Below, piece after piece: positions 13,373 through 26,586 of a stretch of DNA of 64,000 bases. Location of the stretch: assembly GCA_002104945.1 (NCBI GenBank), contig MCFH01000018.1, forward strand, positions 794,915 through 858,914. Reading direction: 5' to 3'. Position numbers and translations under genes: made by a program. This DNA comes from Piromyces finnis (taxonomy: Eukaryota > Neocallimastigomycota > Neocallimastigomycetes > Neocallimastigales > Neocallimastigaceae). Numbering within the stretch: position 1 is the first letter of the stretch; every line of letters begins with the position of its first letter. The notes under the pieces are model-generated. The model did not search any database. It saw only the letters and a list, made by a program, of their open reading frames with translations, and was not told where the DNA came from.

Positions 13373-14423
13373 ACATTATTTTGGAACATTAGTTATCTTT
13401 TTTTTTTTTTTTTTTTAATCAAAGAGTTATTCTATTTTAAAAATTTAAAAAAAAAAAAAAAGATAAAAAGAAACTATAATCTATATAAATTCCAATGATA
13501 CAGTTTTAAATGACATTCTTAGTATAACATAATAATTAATATATAATTAATATATATTATATATATTGTAAAAGTTTTAATTTCATATATAAATCATTTC
13601 AGTCTTTAAACCAAAAAAAAAAAAAAAAAAAAAAAAGGATTCATAATAATTTTATAATAATAATAATAATTATACTATTAATTTATTTTCTATTCTATTT
13701 TTCATATTATTACAATTACTTTTCCTACACCTTCATATACATTTATTATATTATATATATACTAATATATATTAATAATATTATAAAATATTAAAATATA
13801 AGAAAAGCTATAACTATTTATTTATTTATTTTTTTTTTTTTTTTTTTACATTTATTACTGTTATTATTATTATTATTTTCTTTCTATATATATATATATA
13901 AATAAATATCCTAAAAATTTTAATTAATCCTTTTTAAACAATTTCATTATTTAAAGTAAATAAATTAATTTTTTATTTTAATATATATTTTTTTATTTTG
14001 TGGATTGACCAAATTTTTTTGGTTTATTGTTACACTAAAATATATTATTTATAAATATAAATGGATTAAAAGGTAAATTAAAAATGAAGGAATGACCTTT
14101 TTTTTTTTTTTTTTTTTAATTGAATAGAATAATATTTAGAAATAGTATTAAATAATAATAATATTACATAATATTATTTAATATAAACTAATTAACCTTT
14201 TTTTTTTTAAATCGGTCATTGTCCTTCCATCTTTTAAAAAAAAAAAAAAAAGTTTATATATAAACTTTAAATTCTCTTCAAGCGTGCGTCTAAAAAATTT
14301 TGATTTTACAAAAAAAAAAAAAAAAAATTATTTTTATATAATAAAAAGTATAATAAAAGATTAAATTATTATTTTAATAATTTAATATATTTCTTTTAAA
14401 AAAAAAAAAAAAAATAGTAAAAA
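13373..14423. promoter_or_regulatory. Spacer and HSP70 upstream region
   Basis: A/T-rich spacer with long T and A runs between two plus-strand genes. An imperfect inverted repeat (arms near 14084-14098 and 14214-14231) lies 200-340 bp before the HSP70 start. I see no clear array of GAA/TTC heat-shock elements; the only hint is TTCTCTTC near 14271. The A run immediately before the ATG (14400-14413) is typical of start contexts in this window. Confidence 0.45.
14084..14231. repeat. Imperfect inverted repeat upstream of HSP70
   Basis: The left arm reads atgaaggaatgacc and the right arm ggtcattgtccttccat. The reverse complement of the left arm (ggtcattccttcat) matches the right arm apart from small insertions. 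About 115 bp of A/T-rich sequence with long T runs lies between. It could be the remains of a small inverted-repeat element or a chance pairing. Confidence 0.4.
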
Positions 14424-16247
14424 ATGACAAAAAATATTGTCATTGGTATTGATTTAGGTACAACTTATTCATGTGTTGCTGTTTGGAAAAATAATCATGC
14501 AGAAGTTATTGCAAATGATTTAGGTAATCGTACAACTCCTTCCTACGTTGGGTTTACTTCTAATGAACGTTTGATTGGTGATACAGCATTAATGAAAGCG
14601 GGTAATAATTATAAAAATACAGTTTATGATGCTAAACGATTAATAGGAAGAAAATATGAAGACCCAGATGTTCAATCTGATATGAAATATTGGCCATTTA
14701 AAGTAATTGAAAAATTTGAAAAACCACATATTCATGTAAAATACAAAAATGAAACCATAAATTTTACACCTGAAGAAATATCTAGTATGATACTCACAAA
14801 ATTAAAAGAATGTGCTCAAGATTATTTAGGAGGGGAAGTAACAGATGTTGTTATTACAGTTCCTGCCTATTTTAATGACGCTCAACGTCGAGCTACAATT
14901 GATGCTGGTAAGATTGCCGGTTTAAATGTTTTAAAAATTATTAATGAACCAACAGCTGCAGCTCTTGCCTACGGTCTTAATAAAACAATGAAGAGTGATG
15001 AAAATGTTTTAATTGTAGATCTTGGAGGAGGTACTTATGATGTATCTCTTTTATCGATTAAAAATAGAATATTTACAGTTAAAGCTACATCAGGTGATAC
15101 GCATTTAGGAGGTGAAGATTTCACTAATCGTCTTGTTGATTATTTTGTTTCAGACTTTAAACGAATGCATAACAAGGATCTTTCATCTAATCAAAAATCA
15201 TTACATCGTTTGAGGAGAGCATGTGAAACTGCTAAACGTACTCTTTCTACTTCTACTTATGCTTCTATTGAAATTGATTTCTTGTTTGAAGGAATAGACT
15301 TTTCTAGTGGTATTACTCGATCACGTTTTGAAGAATTAAATTCATATTTATTTGAAAAGATGATTGAACCAATTTCAAGTGTTTTAAATGATGCTAATAT
15401 GAGCAAATCCGATATTAATGAAATTGTTTTAGTAGGAGGATCAACCCGAATTCCTAAAATTCAAGAATTAGTTTCATCCTATTTTGATGGAAAAGAATTA
15501 AAGAAAACAATTAATCCTGATGAAGCCGTAGCACGTGGAGCAGCTATTCAAGCTGCCATTCTTTCAGGTGATTTATCTGAATCAATTAAAAATTTAAGTT
15601 TACAAGATGTTATTCCTCTTTCATTAGGTATAGATAATAGAAAAACAATTACAGATTTTATTATCAAACGTAATTCACCTATTCCAATAAAGAAAACCGT
15701 TACACGTATAACATGTCATGATAATCAATCTTCTGTTCGATTTCGTGTATGTCAAGGTGAACGTAGTCTAGTGAAAGATAATATTATTTTAGGTGAATTA
15801 ACAATAGAAGGAATTACAAAAGCTCCTCGTGGTGAAACGAAATTTGATTTAACTTATGAAATTGATAAAAATGGAGTTTTCAATGTTTCAGCAGTTGAGA
15901 GAGGTACTGGTCTTTCTAAAGCAATTACCATTTCTAATAATAAAGGAAGATTGTATCAAGATGAAATTGATCGTTTAATTAAAGAAGCTGAAAAGTATAA
16001 AGAAGATGATGAAAAAGCAAAAGAAAGAATAGAATCTATGAATGAACTGGATGATTATATTTATAATTTAAGAAAACGTCTTAAAAATTCTATTATTAGT
16101 TTAGATGACAAAATAACGTTATCTAATGCAATTGATTCTATTGATATATGGATGAGAGATAATCAAAATGCCTCCAAAGAAGAATATGAACAGAAAAAAA
16201 ATGATTTAATGGAAAAAGAAGACTCTTTTTTTCTTTTCCTTTTTTAA
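14424..16247 (+). CDS. Cytosolic-type HSP70 chaperone with an atypical, shortened C-terminus
   Basis: Intronless 607-residue member of the HSP70 family, an ATP-driven chaperone that binds exposed hydrophobic peptides. The N-terminal ATPase domain (about 1-385) shows [13 protein letters not shown] near residue 9, [38 protein letters not shown] near 200 and [16 protein letters not shown] near 335. The linker DVIPLSLGI follows near 395, then a substrate-binding domain and a helical lid. No signal or organelle-targeting peptide is seen, so it is cytosolic. It is odd in ending [11 protein letters not shown] about 40 residues short of the usual 640-650, with no GGMP-type linker and no EEVD motif, the docking signal for TPR co-chaperones. 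The tail is read from a T-rich stretch, consistent with a frameshift or truncation. It may be a divergent duplicate rather than the main HSP70. A decayed inverted copy lies downstream. Confidence 0.93.
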   Translation: MTKNIVIGIDLGTTYSCVAVWKNNHAEVIANDLGNRTTPSYVGFTSNERLIGDTALMKAGNNYKNTVYDAKRLIGRKYEDPDVQSDMKYWPFKVIEKFEKPHIHVKYKNETINFTPEEISSMILTKLKECAQDYLGGEVTDVVITVPAYFNDAQRRATIDAGKIAGLNVLKIINEPTAAALAYGLNKTMKSDENVLIVDLGGGTYDVSLLSIKNRIFTVKATSGDTHLGGEDFTNRLVDYFVSDFKRMHNKDLSSNQKSLHRLRRACETAKRTLSTSTYASIEIDFLFEGIDFSSGITRSRFEELNSYLFEKMIEPISSVLNDANMSKSDINEIVLVGGSTRIPKIQELVSSYFDGKELKKTINPDEAVARGAAIQAAILSGDLSESIKNLSLQDVIPLSLGIDNRKTITDFIIKRNSPIPIKKTVTRITCHDNQSSVRFRVCQGERSLVKDNIILGELTIEGITKAPRGETKFDLTYEIDKNGVFNVSAVERGTGLSKAITISNNKGRLYQDEIDRLIKEAEKYKEDDEKAKERIESMNELDDYIYNLRKRLKNSIISLDDKITLSNAIDSIDIWMRDNQNASKEEYEQKKNDLMEKEDSFFLFLF

Positions 16248-17047
16248 TATAAATTAAGAATATAAAATTTATATAAAAACTATCGTTCAGCCATTTCAGT
16301 CAATATATTAAATTTTATATATTTATATCTATTGCTTTAAAAAAAAAAATTGATCTATTTTCTTTTCATTTATTCCAAGTTTTAATTATGTGTAGTTCCA
16401 AAAAAAAAAAAAAAAGTACTAATTACTAAAAATGAATTTTTCTCTTCATAATATTCATTTTTTTCAACTCTGAAATAATATAAATAGAATTAATAAAATT
16501 TGTAGTTTTATTCAAAATTTTTATTCTCATAATTCTTTAAAATTTATATATATATATATATTATTTATATTTATTATAATTTACTACTACGTTAAATTTA
16601 TTTTATTAAAAGTAATTTGAAACTCTTTTGAACTGTTATACCATTGCTTCAGCTTCGACGCTCTTTAATTTTATTTATTAATTTATTACTATTATTATTA
16701 TAAAAAGGTGATATTCTTTTAAGAACAGAATAATCATCAAATAAAATATGTTTTATTTTTTTCTTCTTAAAATATGTAATATTATTTCATATATAAATAT
16801 ATAAAATATTATTATTTAATTAATAGATTATTTTTGTATATAAATTCAATGATAATTAGTTTTTTTAATATTTCATAATTAAATATTTCTATTTTTTAAA
16901 TAAATATATCTTAAAAAAAAGAGATTAATATTATAATATTATTTGATTAGATATATTATATTTTATATAAATGTGCTTCTTTTTATATTCTTCTGTGATA
17001 TTGATTAAATTAATTCTGTTAATTTATATTTATTTGATGATCTAATA
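16248..17047. other. Spacer between HSP70 and the inverted HSP70 relic
   Basis: A/T-rich DNA. A short less A/T-rich patch at about 16640-16665 (includes gcttcagcttcgacgctc) has no assignable frame. No other gene is seen. Confidence 0.5.
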
Positions 17048-17545
17048 AAAGTAGAACATTTAAGACTTTTACATTTTCAAGTTCATTCATAGACTCTATC
17101 CTTTCTTTTGCTTTTTCATCATCTTCTTTATACCTTTCAGCTTCTTTCTTTAAGCGATAGGTTTCACTTCGATATAGTATTCTTTCATCATTAAAAATAG
17201 TAATTACTTTGTAAAGATAAGTAGCCTTTTCGATTGTTGAAAAATTTAAAATATAATTTTTATCAATTTTGAAGGTTAATTATATTTCTATTGCACCACA
17301 TGGAACTTTTATAATATTTTCTAATGTAAATTTATCTATATTCTTTACAAGACTATATTTATCTTAGCATATTCAAAACATTATAGATGATGTTTGATTA
17401 TCATCATATATTATATGTATATAACGATTTTTTTTTTATTGAAATAGGTGAATTTCGTATAATAATATAATTTGTCGTTGTTCCTCTATTATCATCACCT
17501 AATGATAAGAAGAGATTTATTGAAGAAGTAATGCATCTTAAATAT
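17048..17545 (-). pseudogene. Decayed inverted HSP70 copy (substrate-binding part)
   Basis: Read on the minus strand, the region aligns to the C-terminal half of the HSP70 at 14424-16247. In order it shows SLGDDNRGTTTNYIIRNSPI (compare [20 protein letters not shown]), then DNQTSS, VKNIDKFTLENIIKVPCGAI, LTFKIDKNYILNFSTIEKAT, then [20 protein letters not shown], which is almost identical to the intact gene. Three in-frame stops lie in the DNQTSS-to-LTF stretch and at least one further frame change is needed upstream, so it is not functional. The [13 protein letters not shown] stretch is best kept. No convincing ATPase-domain sequence is found at 17600-19000. The copy is tail-to-tail with the intact gene, about 800 bp apart. 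Confidence 0.85.
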
Positions 17546-20500
17546 ATTAATTATTTATTGTTATAATTGTCATAAATGTCCTTTTAAGAAAAAACTACTT
17601 AACTAATGATCACCACACTACTTCTATTACTATTACTACTATTCATTTCTCTTTTAGTATTATTTAATAATTTAATTCCTTTATTCTTCAGCAGCGGCTG
17701 CGATTGAACTTTTTTAATCATAAAAAAAATTGGTATAAAGAGTTTAATTACATAACCTAACCTATTTGTAATTGTTTATTATATAAATTAGATTACAAAT
17801 AATATATTAATAATATACTACAATATATGGTTTGATTTAAAGATTTTTATATTAAAGAACTTTATTACTATGAATTAAATTAAATAAGAACAATATTTCA
17901 TAAGTCTTAATATAATAAAATAAACACAATATATTTTATAGTATATTGCCGCATATATTAAAATTAATATATGCATATGTAATACTTAATTTCCACGTGA
18001 TCTATTTTCTTAATCAAAAACTTTTTATTTTTTCCATTAATAAAATTTAAAAATTGTGGATGCGAAATTAAAAGCCTCTTAGATTTATGATCCATAGAAT
18101 AAGAAAGTATGGAAGTTACACCTTTGAGATAATGGATGAATAATCTTCACATCAATCCTTATAAAATAATAGTAATTTTATTTTTTGATATTACTGAAAG
18201 ATGGAAGGTATTCATTATATTAATCATATTTTTTTTTTCTAATATTAATCCTAATAGTTATGGTTATAATTAAAGTAAGAGTAATGAAACTAATAATGAT
18301 AATGCTATAAACAGTAATTATGATTCATTAGTACATGGGATATTAAGAGTAATAACGCTTTTTAACTACCGAGAACTTCTATTAGAAAAATCCTAATAGC
18401 GATTATTAGAGAAATGTTGACATCTTCTTATTATTGAGTCTTGATCCTACTGGTCTATCATACTGTATCCTTAGGTTTAAACACCCTTTAATCTCAATTT
18501 ATAAGTAATGAGCTTTTAAATTTTTTATTACTATACTATTTTATTATTAAATATAAACCTTTTATTATAAATTATAATTTTTTTTTAGAAAATATATTTT
18601 ATATTATTAATAGTCAGTAATTATCCAATGTTGAGTACATTTATGGATATTTGTTCAATCAAGCCTATTTTTTTTTATTATTTGTAGTTATTAATTTTCA
18701 TAAAAGAAATAAAACGACCGATAGAGAAAAATTATCTTTCAGGAATACCTATTTCTTTATGTAATACTAATGCCTATTTCTGTATGCACAAAAAATAGGT
18801 TGGAATGAACAATAGTTACTAATAAAACTTAGCACATTATCATAAATTATAAATTGTATTACTACGCTTTATCATATAATATTTATAATTTTTTGTTTAA
18901 CCCTATACACTACCACGCTATTAAATTCTTTATGTATATAATATTATATTTTATTATTTATTTTTTATTTTATAATTTATATCCTCTCTAATGAAGAAAA
19001 TGTAGAGTCACACTACAATTATTTGGCACTTTTTTAAAAAAAATGGTATTTCATTAAGTTAATCTGAAGACTTTTTTTCAATTACATTAAAAATGATAGC
19101 AAATACATTTTAATACATTTATAATACATAAGAAAAAATGGCATTATTTATTAATAGATATATAAAAAATATACATTAATAAATTTATTAATATATTCTA
19201 AATAGAATATTTAATTTAATATATATTTAATATATTTTTAATATCGAGACATATTATAATATATATTAAATAGAAAAAAAATCTAAATTAAAATTCTTAA
19301 TCTTTATTTTATTAAAAGTTAGAAGTAATATATAATAACATAATATTAGTATTGTATTAAAAATAAATGATTTTAATACATTTACATAAATAATAATATA
19401 TTGTAATATTAAATATATTAAAACATAATATAATATATTTGCATTATGTATTAATATATATGTAATTATAATGATTTATTTTAATTGGTATATACTTAAA
19501 ATAGTATTTTCATATATATATTAATAACTTAATTTATTATTTAATATATATAAATATATTTTACTTGCTAATTTTATACTTTATATTTATTGTATTTAAT
19601 ATATATTAATGTTATTTAACAATAAATTAATACATATTAATAATATATTAAATACAATATATTATATTGAGTAAATTCTATTTCTAATTATTATAAAAAT
19701 ATTGCGAGTTTTTTAAAAAAAAGTTTATTAATAATAAAAATTTCCAAAAATATTATTTTAATTATAAAATAAAAATAAAAAGTTTTCACTTTTTTTTTTT
19801 ATAATTTTTTTCTTTTTTTTTTTTATTAACATAAAATTAAAAAAAAAAGTTAATGTAAGATTTATTTATTATTTTAAAATTGGTTAAATTTTTAAAAATT
19901 GAACAATTTGATTTGTAAAAAAAAAAAAAAAATAATATAAAAAACATAGTAATATTTAACTAAATAGTATTTAATTATTATTTAAATAATTAAATATTTT
20001 TTTTATTTATTATCGAAATTTAATATTATTATATTCCTTTATATTTGTTTAATTTCTTTTTCTTTACTTTTTAATTGAACATTTAGAAACAGAAAATATA
20101 TTTAATTAAAAAATATATATATATATATAAATATAAGTAAAAAGAAAAGAAAAAGAAAGTCTACTAAATACTAAAATAATAAGCACTATAAACAAAAGCA
20201 AAGTAAACAAACTCAAAAGTAATAACTATTTAACAAAAAAAGAAGATTTTATTTACTTAGAAAAAGTAAATATTAATATGAAAAAAAATTATTATAATAT
20301 TAAAATAAAATTAATTTAATAGATTAAAAAAAAAAAGTGGAATATAGTTTTTTTTTTACAAAAATGTGTAATAGATAATACAATGGATAAGAAATAAATA
20401 GAAAAAAATAAACAAAATAATAAATAGAACTAGAATATGGTGGAGAAAAAAAAAGATGAACATATTTAGAAAAGAAATAAATAATGAATAATGAAAAAAA

Positions 20501-20683
20501 TAAAAAGTGTTATTATTTTAAAGTAGATTAAAAAATAAAGGATATATCATTTTTATTTTAAAGTAGATAATTGAAAATATTACTAATAATAAAATAAATA
20601 TATTTTGTAAATCTGAATTAAAATGAATGAAATAACTAATAGTTATTATTTTTATTATATATAATTATAATAAAATAGTTGAA
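17546..20683. other. Long AT-rich spacer before RAS
   Basis: No gene recognised. Patches of higher GC at about 17690-17712, 18050-18160, 18280-18500 and 18700-18800 break the A/T background and may be further decayed coding sequence, but I could not match any of them to a protein family. From 19100 to 20683 the DNA is nearly pure A/T and contains the RAS promoter. Confidence 0.5.
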
Positions 20684-21524
20684 ATGTCAAAGCCTTCACA
20701 AGTTTTACGTGAATACAAAATCGGTAAGTATTTATATAATTAATTTTTATTTTAAATTTAAAATATATAAATATTCTAAATGTATGAATAAATAAATAAA
20801 AATTATTTAGTTGTTGTCGGTGGTGGTGGTGTTGGTAAGTCAGCCTTAACCATTCAATTTATTCAATCCCACTTCGTCGATGAATACGATCCAACTATCG
20901 AAGATTCATATAGAAAACAATGTTTAATTGATGATGAAGTTGCTTTACTTGATGTTCTTGATACTGCTGGTCAAGAAGAATACAGCGCCATGAGAGGTAA
21001 TAATTTTATAATAAAGCAAATTTATAAAGAGAGGCAAAAATATTAATTTTTAAATTTATATATAAAGAACAATATATGAGAACCGGTGAAGGTTTCTTAT
21101 GTGTTTACTCTATTGTTTCAAGAAATTCTTTCGATGAAATATCAACATTCTATCAACAAATTTTAAGAGTAAAGGATAAGGATTACTTCCCAGTTATTAT
21201 TATTGGTAACAAGTGTGATTTAGAACACGAAGTAAGTTTAAAGATATAATATTTGGATTTAAGAAATATGTAATATTTAAAATTTTTTATTTATAATTAC
21301 AGAGAACTGTTGCTAGTCATGAAGGTCAAGAATTAGCTAAGCAATTTGGTTGTAAATTCATGGAAACTTCTGCCAAGCATAAAATTAATGTTGATGAAGC
21401 TTTCTACTCTCTTGTAAAAGAAATTAAAAGATACAACAAGGATTCTGAACATGGAATGAAGGGTTCTTCTAGAAGTTCTCAACACCACAGAAGAAAGAAG
21501 AGATCTAAGTGTGTTGTTATGTAA
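20684..21524 (+). CDS. RAS1: RAS small GTPase
   Basis: Four exons: 20684-20723, 20811-20996, 21068-21231, 21303-21524 (phases 1, 1, 0), encoding 203 residues. It is a membrane-anchored GTP/GDP switch in growth and cAMP or MAP-kinase signalling. Visible motifs: P-loop GGGGVGKSA, effector loop [12 protein letters not shown], switch [23 protein letters not shown] and ETSAK for guanine recognition, and a basic hypervariable tail (HHRRKKRSK) ending CVVM. CVVM is a CaaX box for farnesylation, and the Cys-less polybasic region should help membrane binding. Length and the REYKI and [18 protein letters not shown] wording match fungal RAS1/RAS2 rather than amoebal Ras. The GTPase Gly pair and the switch II Gln are intact, so it is expected to cycle normally. 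It converges with INCENP downstream. The symbol is by family; the exact orthologue is not fixed. Confidence 0.95.
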
Positions 21525-22482
21525 AAGCATCTACTTTTTTTATAGTAAAATCAACTTCATATAAATATCAAAAAAAAATATATCGAATTAAAAAAACAAA
21601 GGAAACAAAAAGAAAAACAAAACAAAGCAAACAATTCAAAAATTAATCCCAAAAATAAAAAAAGTTTAAGAAATAATTCTTAACAAAACCATCTTCAAAT
21701 AATCAATCAATATTCAAGTTTTATTTAATATTATTAATTTAAGCAAAAAAAAAAAAAAAATCTAAAAGAAAAAACAAAATGTTAAAAAATTAATGACGAA
21801 ATTAGTATTTCCTTTTATAATTTAACAAAAATAGAATGTTTCTTTTTAATTAGATTATATATATTATAATACTCAAAACTATATGTATTTTTTAAAAAGA
21901 AACTTAATTTAAATACATATACAAATTAGATTAAATTAACATAAAAAAGGAATTATATATCATTACTTTTTTTAACCATTAATATAAAAAATATAATATA
22001 TTAGATTATTAAATTATAAAAATTAAAAAATAAAAAAAAAATTATCATTACTTATTAAAAGTAATGATATAAAAAAATTAAAAGAAAAACTCTTTAAATA
22101 TAATATTAAATATTTTTAGTTTTAATTTATTATATATAAGCATTAATTGAACCAATTGAATATTGTTCATTAATTATAAATAATTAAAAATTCAATTTTA
22201 TAAAATCTATAAATAATAATAAAATTAAAAAAAAAAAAAAATGTTTGTAATGTGTAGTAAATGTATCTCAACGTGTTTATATTTAATAAGAAGGGGTGGT
22301 TGTTATTTATAGTTTGAAATCGAAATAATTTGAATATTTTTTAAAAGTAATTTTTTATTAAAATTTTTTAAATAAATTAAGATGTTGTATAAAAAGAAAA
22401 AATTAAATAAAAAAAAAAAGGAAAAAAAAAAAAACATTGTGAAAAATTCTTAAATATATGGATTTTTCTTTTTATTTTGATC
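21525..22482. other. Convergent 3' spacer between RAS and INCENP
   Basis: A/T-rich shared 3' region holding the 3' UTRs of two convergent genes. No frame or RNA gene is recognised, and no specific polyadenylation signal stands out in this background. Confidence 0.6.
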
Positions 22483-25400
22483 TTATTCATCTTCATGAAG
22501 AATACTACTATCCGCTAAATTATCAGGTGGAGGTGGAGGTTTATAACTTGATAATCCTCTAAATATTTCTTTTTTAAATTATACAAAAAAAAAAAAAAAA
22601 AATTTAGTAAATTAATGTCTATTTTTTATTTTTTTTATTATTTTTTTTTTTTTTTGATTTTCTTTAAAAGATAATGTACGTTAAAAATATCTCTAAAAAA
22701 AAAAAAAAAAACTTACCATCTATACGACAAGGTTTATAACCACCAAAAATAATATCTGGATTAACATCCTTTTGTTTTTCCAAGGCTTTTAATAAATTGG
22801 ATGGTCTTGCCCAGGTTGCTACTAAAGATAATCTTGAATTTTCATCATCTTCATAGCTATTTTTTTTTTTTTTTTTTTTTTTTTTTATTAATATAAAAAT
22901 TTTATTATTATTTTAATTTTAAATAGATATATTTAAAAGTATCAACATAAAAAAAAAAAAAAATTACTAATATTTAATTTTATAGTCATATACTTACTCG
23001 CTAGGAATATCAGGAAATTCACCATCTTGAAGAATTGTTCCTCTATACGGAGTAGCACTAGAACGTGAAGAAGATATAGATATAATAGAATTATTTTTAT
23101 TATCATTCATCATCATTGAATTATCTTGATTAGCATTTAACCCTAATAAAATAGAATTTGAGGATGACATATCAAGTCCAGCAAGAATATTTTGAGTGGA
23201 AAGGTTAGCAGCAGCTGTTGTGGTAGTATGAGAAGAAGATGGCATATAAAGATTTGCGGCGGTAGATGAAGAAGAATAACGAGTAGAATTATTGATGGAT
23301 GAAAGATTTGATTTGGATGATTTACCAATGGTGGATTTAACTTTTGGAATAGATGATTTCTTAAGGGCAGTGGTGGTATTTGCAGTGGCAGAGGAGGAGG
23401 AGAGTATCGACGATACAGAATATTTTTTGTTTCCTGGAGCATTGGACTTTTTAATGGTATGACTATTATTATTTTTTTGTTTAAGAATAATAGTTGTATC
23501 TAATTTGGTATTATTTTTAAACTTATCAAGGGTAGAAGCAATGACCGAGGAGGTAGTACCGTATAAATTAGATTTTGTTTCCTTCATTTTCATTGCTCTT
23601 TTCTTTTCGTTCATTTGCTTTATTTTCTCGTTTCTTTTTCGTATTAATTCTTCTACTTGCTTTTGTTGATTAATAGGTTTTTCCGATTTTGTTCGTTTTT
23701 CTTCTTCTTTACGACCGGCTTTTCTTTCTCCTTCTTCCTTTTTCTTACGTTGCATATATAATCGATGTTTATCGGCAATACTCATTTTTATTTTTTGCTT
23801 TTTATCCAATGTTAATACATCCTCATGCTTTTTAATTAATTTGGCGGATTCTAATGATTTTAATTTACTTTTCTTCAAGTTGCTTCTTTTTAATTTAGAG
23901 TTTTTTGGTATCAAGGAGTGTGTCTCCTTACTTGAACTACTACTGTTGAAATGTCCATTCCATGATGAAGTTTTTTGATTCTCAGATGTATTACTTGGTT
24001 GCTCTGTTAAATCGGATGTATCTTTATTATCAATGATCATAGCATCACCTTTGTTTAAATAGGCGTGTCTTGAAGGTGATTGTTTAAGACTATCTAAAAA
24101 GTTATTATTATTATTATTGGGATTTGATTTTTGGAGTGTTTTATTAACTTTGTGGTAAAGAGGTGAAGAAGGAAGATATGGTGATTTTATACTATCGTCA
24201 TCAATAATAGATTTAAATATATTGTCATCTAATACATTAAGATTTTTCGTTTTATTATTATCTATTGTATTCATGCCATTTTTATCATTGTTTTCTAATT
24301 TTTTAGCTGAAATATAAGCTAGTGGTGAATCTGATGGGGATTGAATAGCTGTAGCAAAAGACATTCCATTTGTATCTTTAAACTCAATTTTGTAATCATC
24401 TGTAGTCGATGAAAAAATATTGACTTTATTTTTGGATGGTACACTACAACTACTTACTTTCGTTAAAGGATTTGTATCCTTCATTTTTTCATTCTTAAAA
24501 TTAGTGGACTTACTTGCATTTATACTGGATGTTAGATTAGTATCACGTTCAGGCGAGTTATAAAGATGAACAGATGGGGCAATAGTTTTAACCTCATGGG
24601 TATTATATTTCTTTTCTTCATTATCTGATGACAAATTTCTTGAAAAAGCAGAATGTAAGCTTTTGGTAGTGGAATCCCATATTGCTTTAAATCCTTTAAA
24701 ACGCTCACTAACTGATTTTTTTGATCCTCCACTTTCATTAACACTTTTATCAGGTGTAGATGATATAGTTTTTGATTTTTTATCACTATGTGATCCATAT
24801 GAGAATGGTGTAAATGGTGAAGTTAGTATATTGAAGGCAGTTGCCGTAACTGAACGTTTTCCTGATTTAACTCTCTTTTCTGTGGTTTTGGCTTTTCGAT
24901 AGATATCTTCAATAATTTCATCACATGTTTTAAATTCACCAAACTTTTTATTGGAATGATCATTTTTGCTGTTTAAGGGGGTAAAACGGTGAGTAGAATT
25001 GTCTTCTACCTTTTCTTCACACTCTTTAAATTCATCATTGTTAATACTACTGAATGATTCATTAAATTCTCTAAGTTTACTATGTGATTTATAAAGATTT
25101 TCAACTTCATCAATTAAAGTTGATAATCTTTTTTCATCTCTTGCTAAACCTTTCATTTCAGTACTCTCCTCCTTAATATTGATAACTTTTTTTGAACCTG
25201 ACATGGTATCCATATTGCTAATACTATTATTATTTATATTTGATGTTAAGGTATCATCTTCTAAATTAAGTAATGGAGACATTGATTTTGTTGATTCAAC
25301 ATTATTTTTAACAGTTGTACTTGAATCAATAGTATCATTTAATGACAACAAAGTACTTTTCTTTTTACGTGCAGTATAGCTATTTAGAGATCTTTTAAAG

Positions 25401-26586
25401 TCGGTAAGAACATCTGATGATGAAGATAATTTTTTTGAATGTTCTGATTTATCATTTACGGTTTTATATACATCTTTATTGATAATCGAATGACGATTAT
25501 CAATTTTATTTTTATGGTCATTTGGAAAAGAATGATGATTACTTGGTTTCTCTTTTTTTTTAATATCTGAATTAATAAATTCAGATTTTGAGCTTCCCAG
25601 TGATTGTGATTCTTTTTTTAATATTGTATTTTCCTTTTTATCTGTAACATTTGAATTTTTCTCTTTAGAATTATTTTTAATAATTTCTTCAATTAAAGGA
25701 TTTAAATTTTCAATAGATAGTGTATCTTTTAAAAGTAATTTATTAAAGAGTTGTTCCTTACTTTTTTCATTTAATGAAGCTACAGAATTTATAGATATTG
25801 ATGATAATTTTGATTTTCTTTTATCTGAAAGTCTATCTTTATTTTGGACTAATGGCTTTTCTTCTTTTGCAAAGTTTTTAGTGAAATCAAGTAGAGATGG
25901 AGGAGGATCGTCAAACAAATCAATTATGCTATTATTATTATTAGTATTATTATTTTCATTTTTGGTTAATTCTTTATTTATATTTATTTCACTAAGTGAT
26001 AATGACTGTAAATTATTTGAAATGTCTGTGGGTTCAACATTTTCTGTAATTTGCTGTTATTATATATACATATATTTTTGTGATGATAAAAACATTTAAA
26101 ATTTTTAAAAATATAATTTAAATATATTAGAAATGTAAAATTTATAAATGTTTATCTACTAAAACTTTTTGTATACTTTAATACATAAATGTGTCATACC
26201 TTTTGAATTATATTAAATTTTGTTGAATTCAATAAATTATCAATAGTACTATGAAAAAAAATTTATTATTTTATTTAATATAGGAAAAAAAAGGAAAAGG
26301 TTTAATGGCAAATTTTAAAATAGTTATAAATTTTTTTGTGTTTTTAATTTATAAATTAATATTTACTATAATACAGTGCTTTATATAAATAAATATATGT
26401 ATTTAAAAAAGAAAATAATGAATCAATTAATTAATAATTGTAATACCTTTTTTGTGTATTAAGCCAATCCAATTGATTATCCACACTTTTATTAAAATCT
26501 ATCATATATCCATTTTTAATATTTTGAAATAATCCAATTTTTTTACTCAAAAAGTAAGGGATTTTAACAGTTTCTGAATCCGTCAT
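22483..26586 (-). CDS. INCENP: INCENP/Sli15, scaffold of the chromosomal passenger complex
   Basis: Five exons: 26586-26447, 26248-26200, 26053-22998, 22856-22717, 22568-22483. Phases 2, 0, 2, 1 match, giving 1,156 residues. INCENP holds Aurora B kinase with survivin and borealin at inner centromeres and the spindle midzone. The N-terminus (residues 1-47, with FNKSVDNQLDWLNTQ) fits the survivin/borealin-binding helix. A long disordered Ser/Lys/Asn region follows. Around 780-890 is a highly charged KE/KR segment (LYMQRKKKEEGERKAGRKEE), as in the single-alpha-helix microtubule-binding region. The C-terminal IN-box that activates Aurora B is clear: GEFPDIPSDYEDDENSRLSL, then VATWARPSNLLKALEKQKDV and NPDIIFGGYKP, split across exons 3-5. 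The protein ends with a PPPPP run and SSILHEDE. Internal ATG-less frames inside exon 3 are only parts of this gene. Confidence 0.92.

Noticed and set aside
18050..18800. Possible continuation of the HSP70 relic into its ATPase domain
   Set aside because: The patches of higher GC did not align to any HSP70 motif in any frame I read, so they are left unassigned.
23143..24798. Overlapping frames within INCENP exon 3
   Set aside because: They overlap a long exon of a recognised gene, show no known domain, and have the bias expected of shadow frames.
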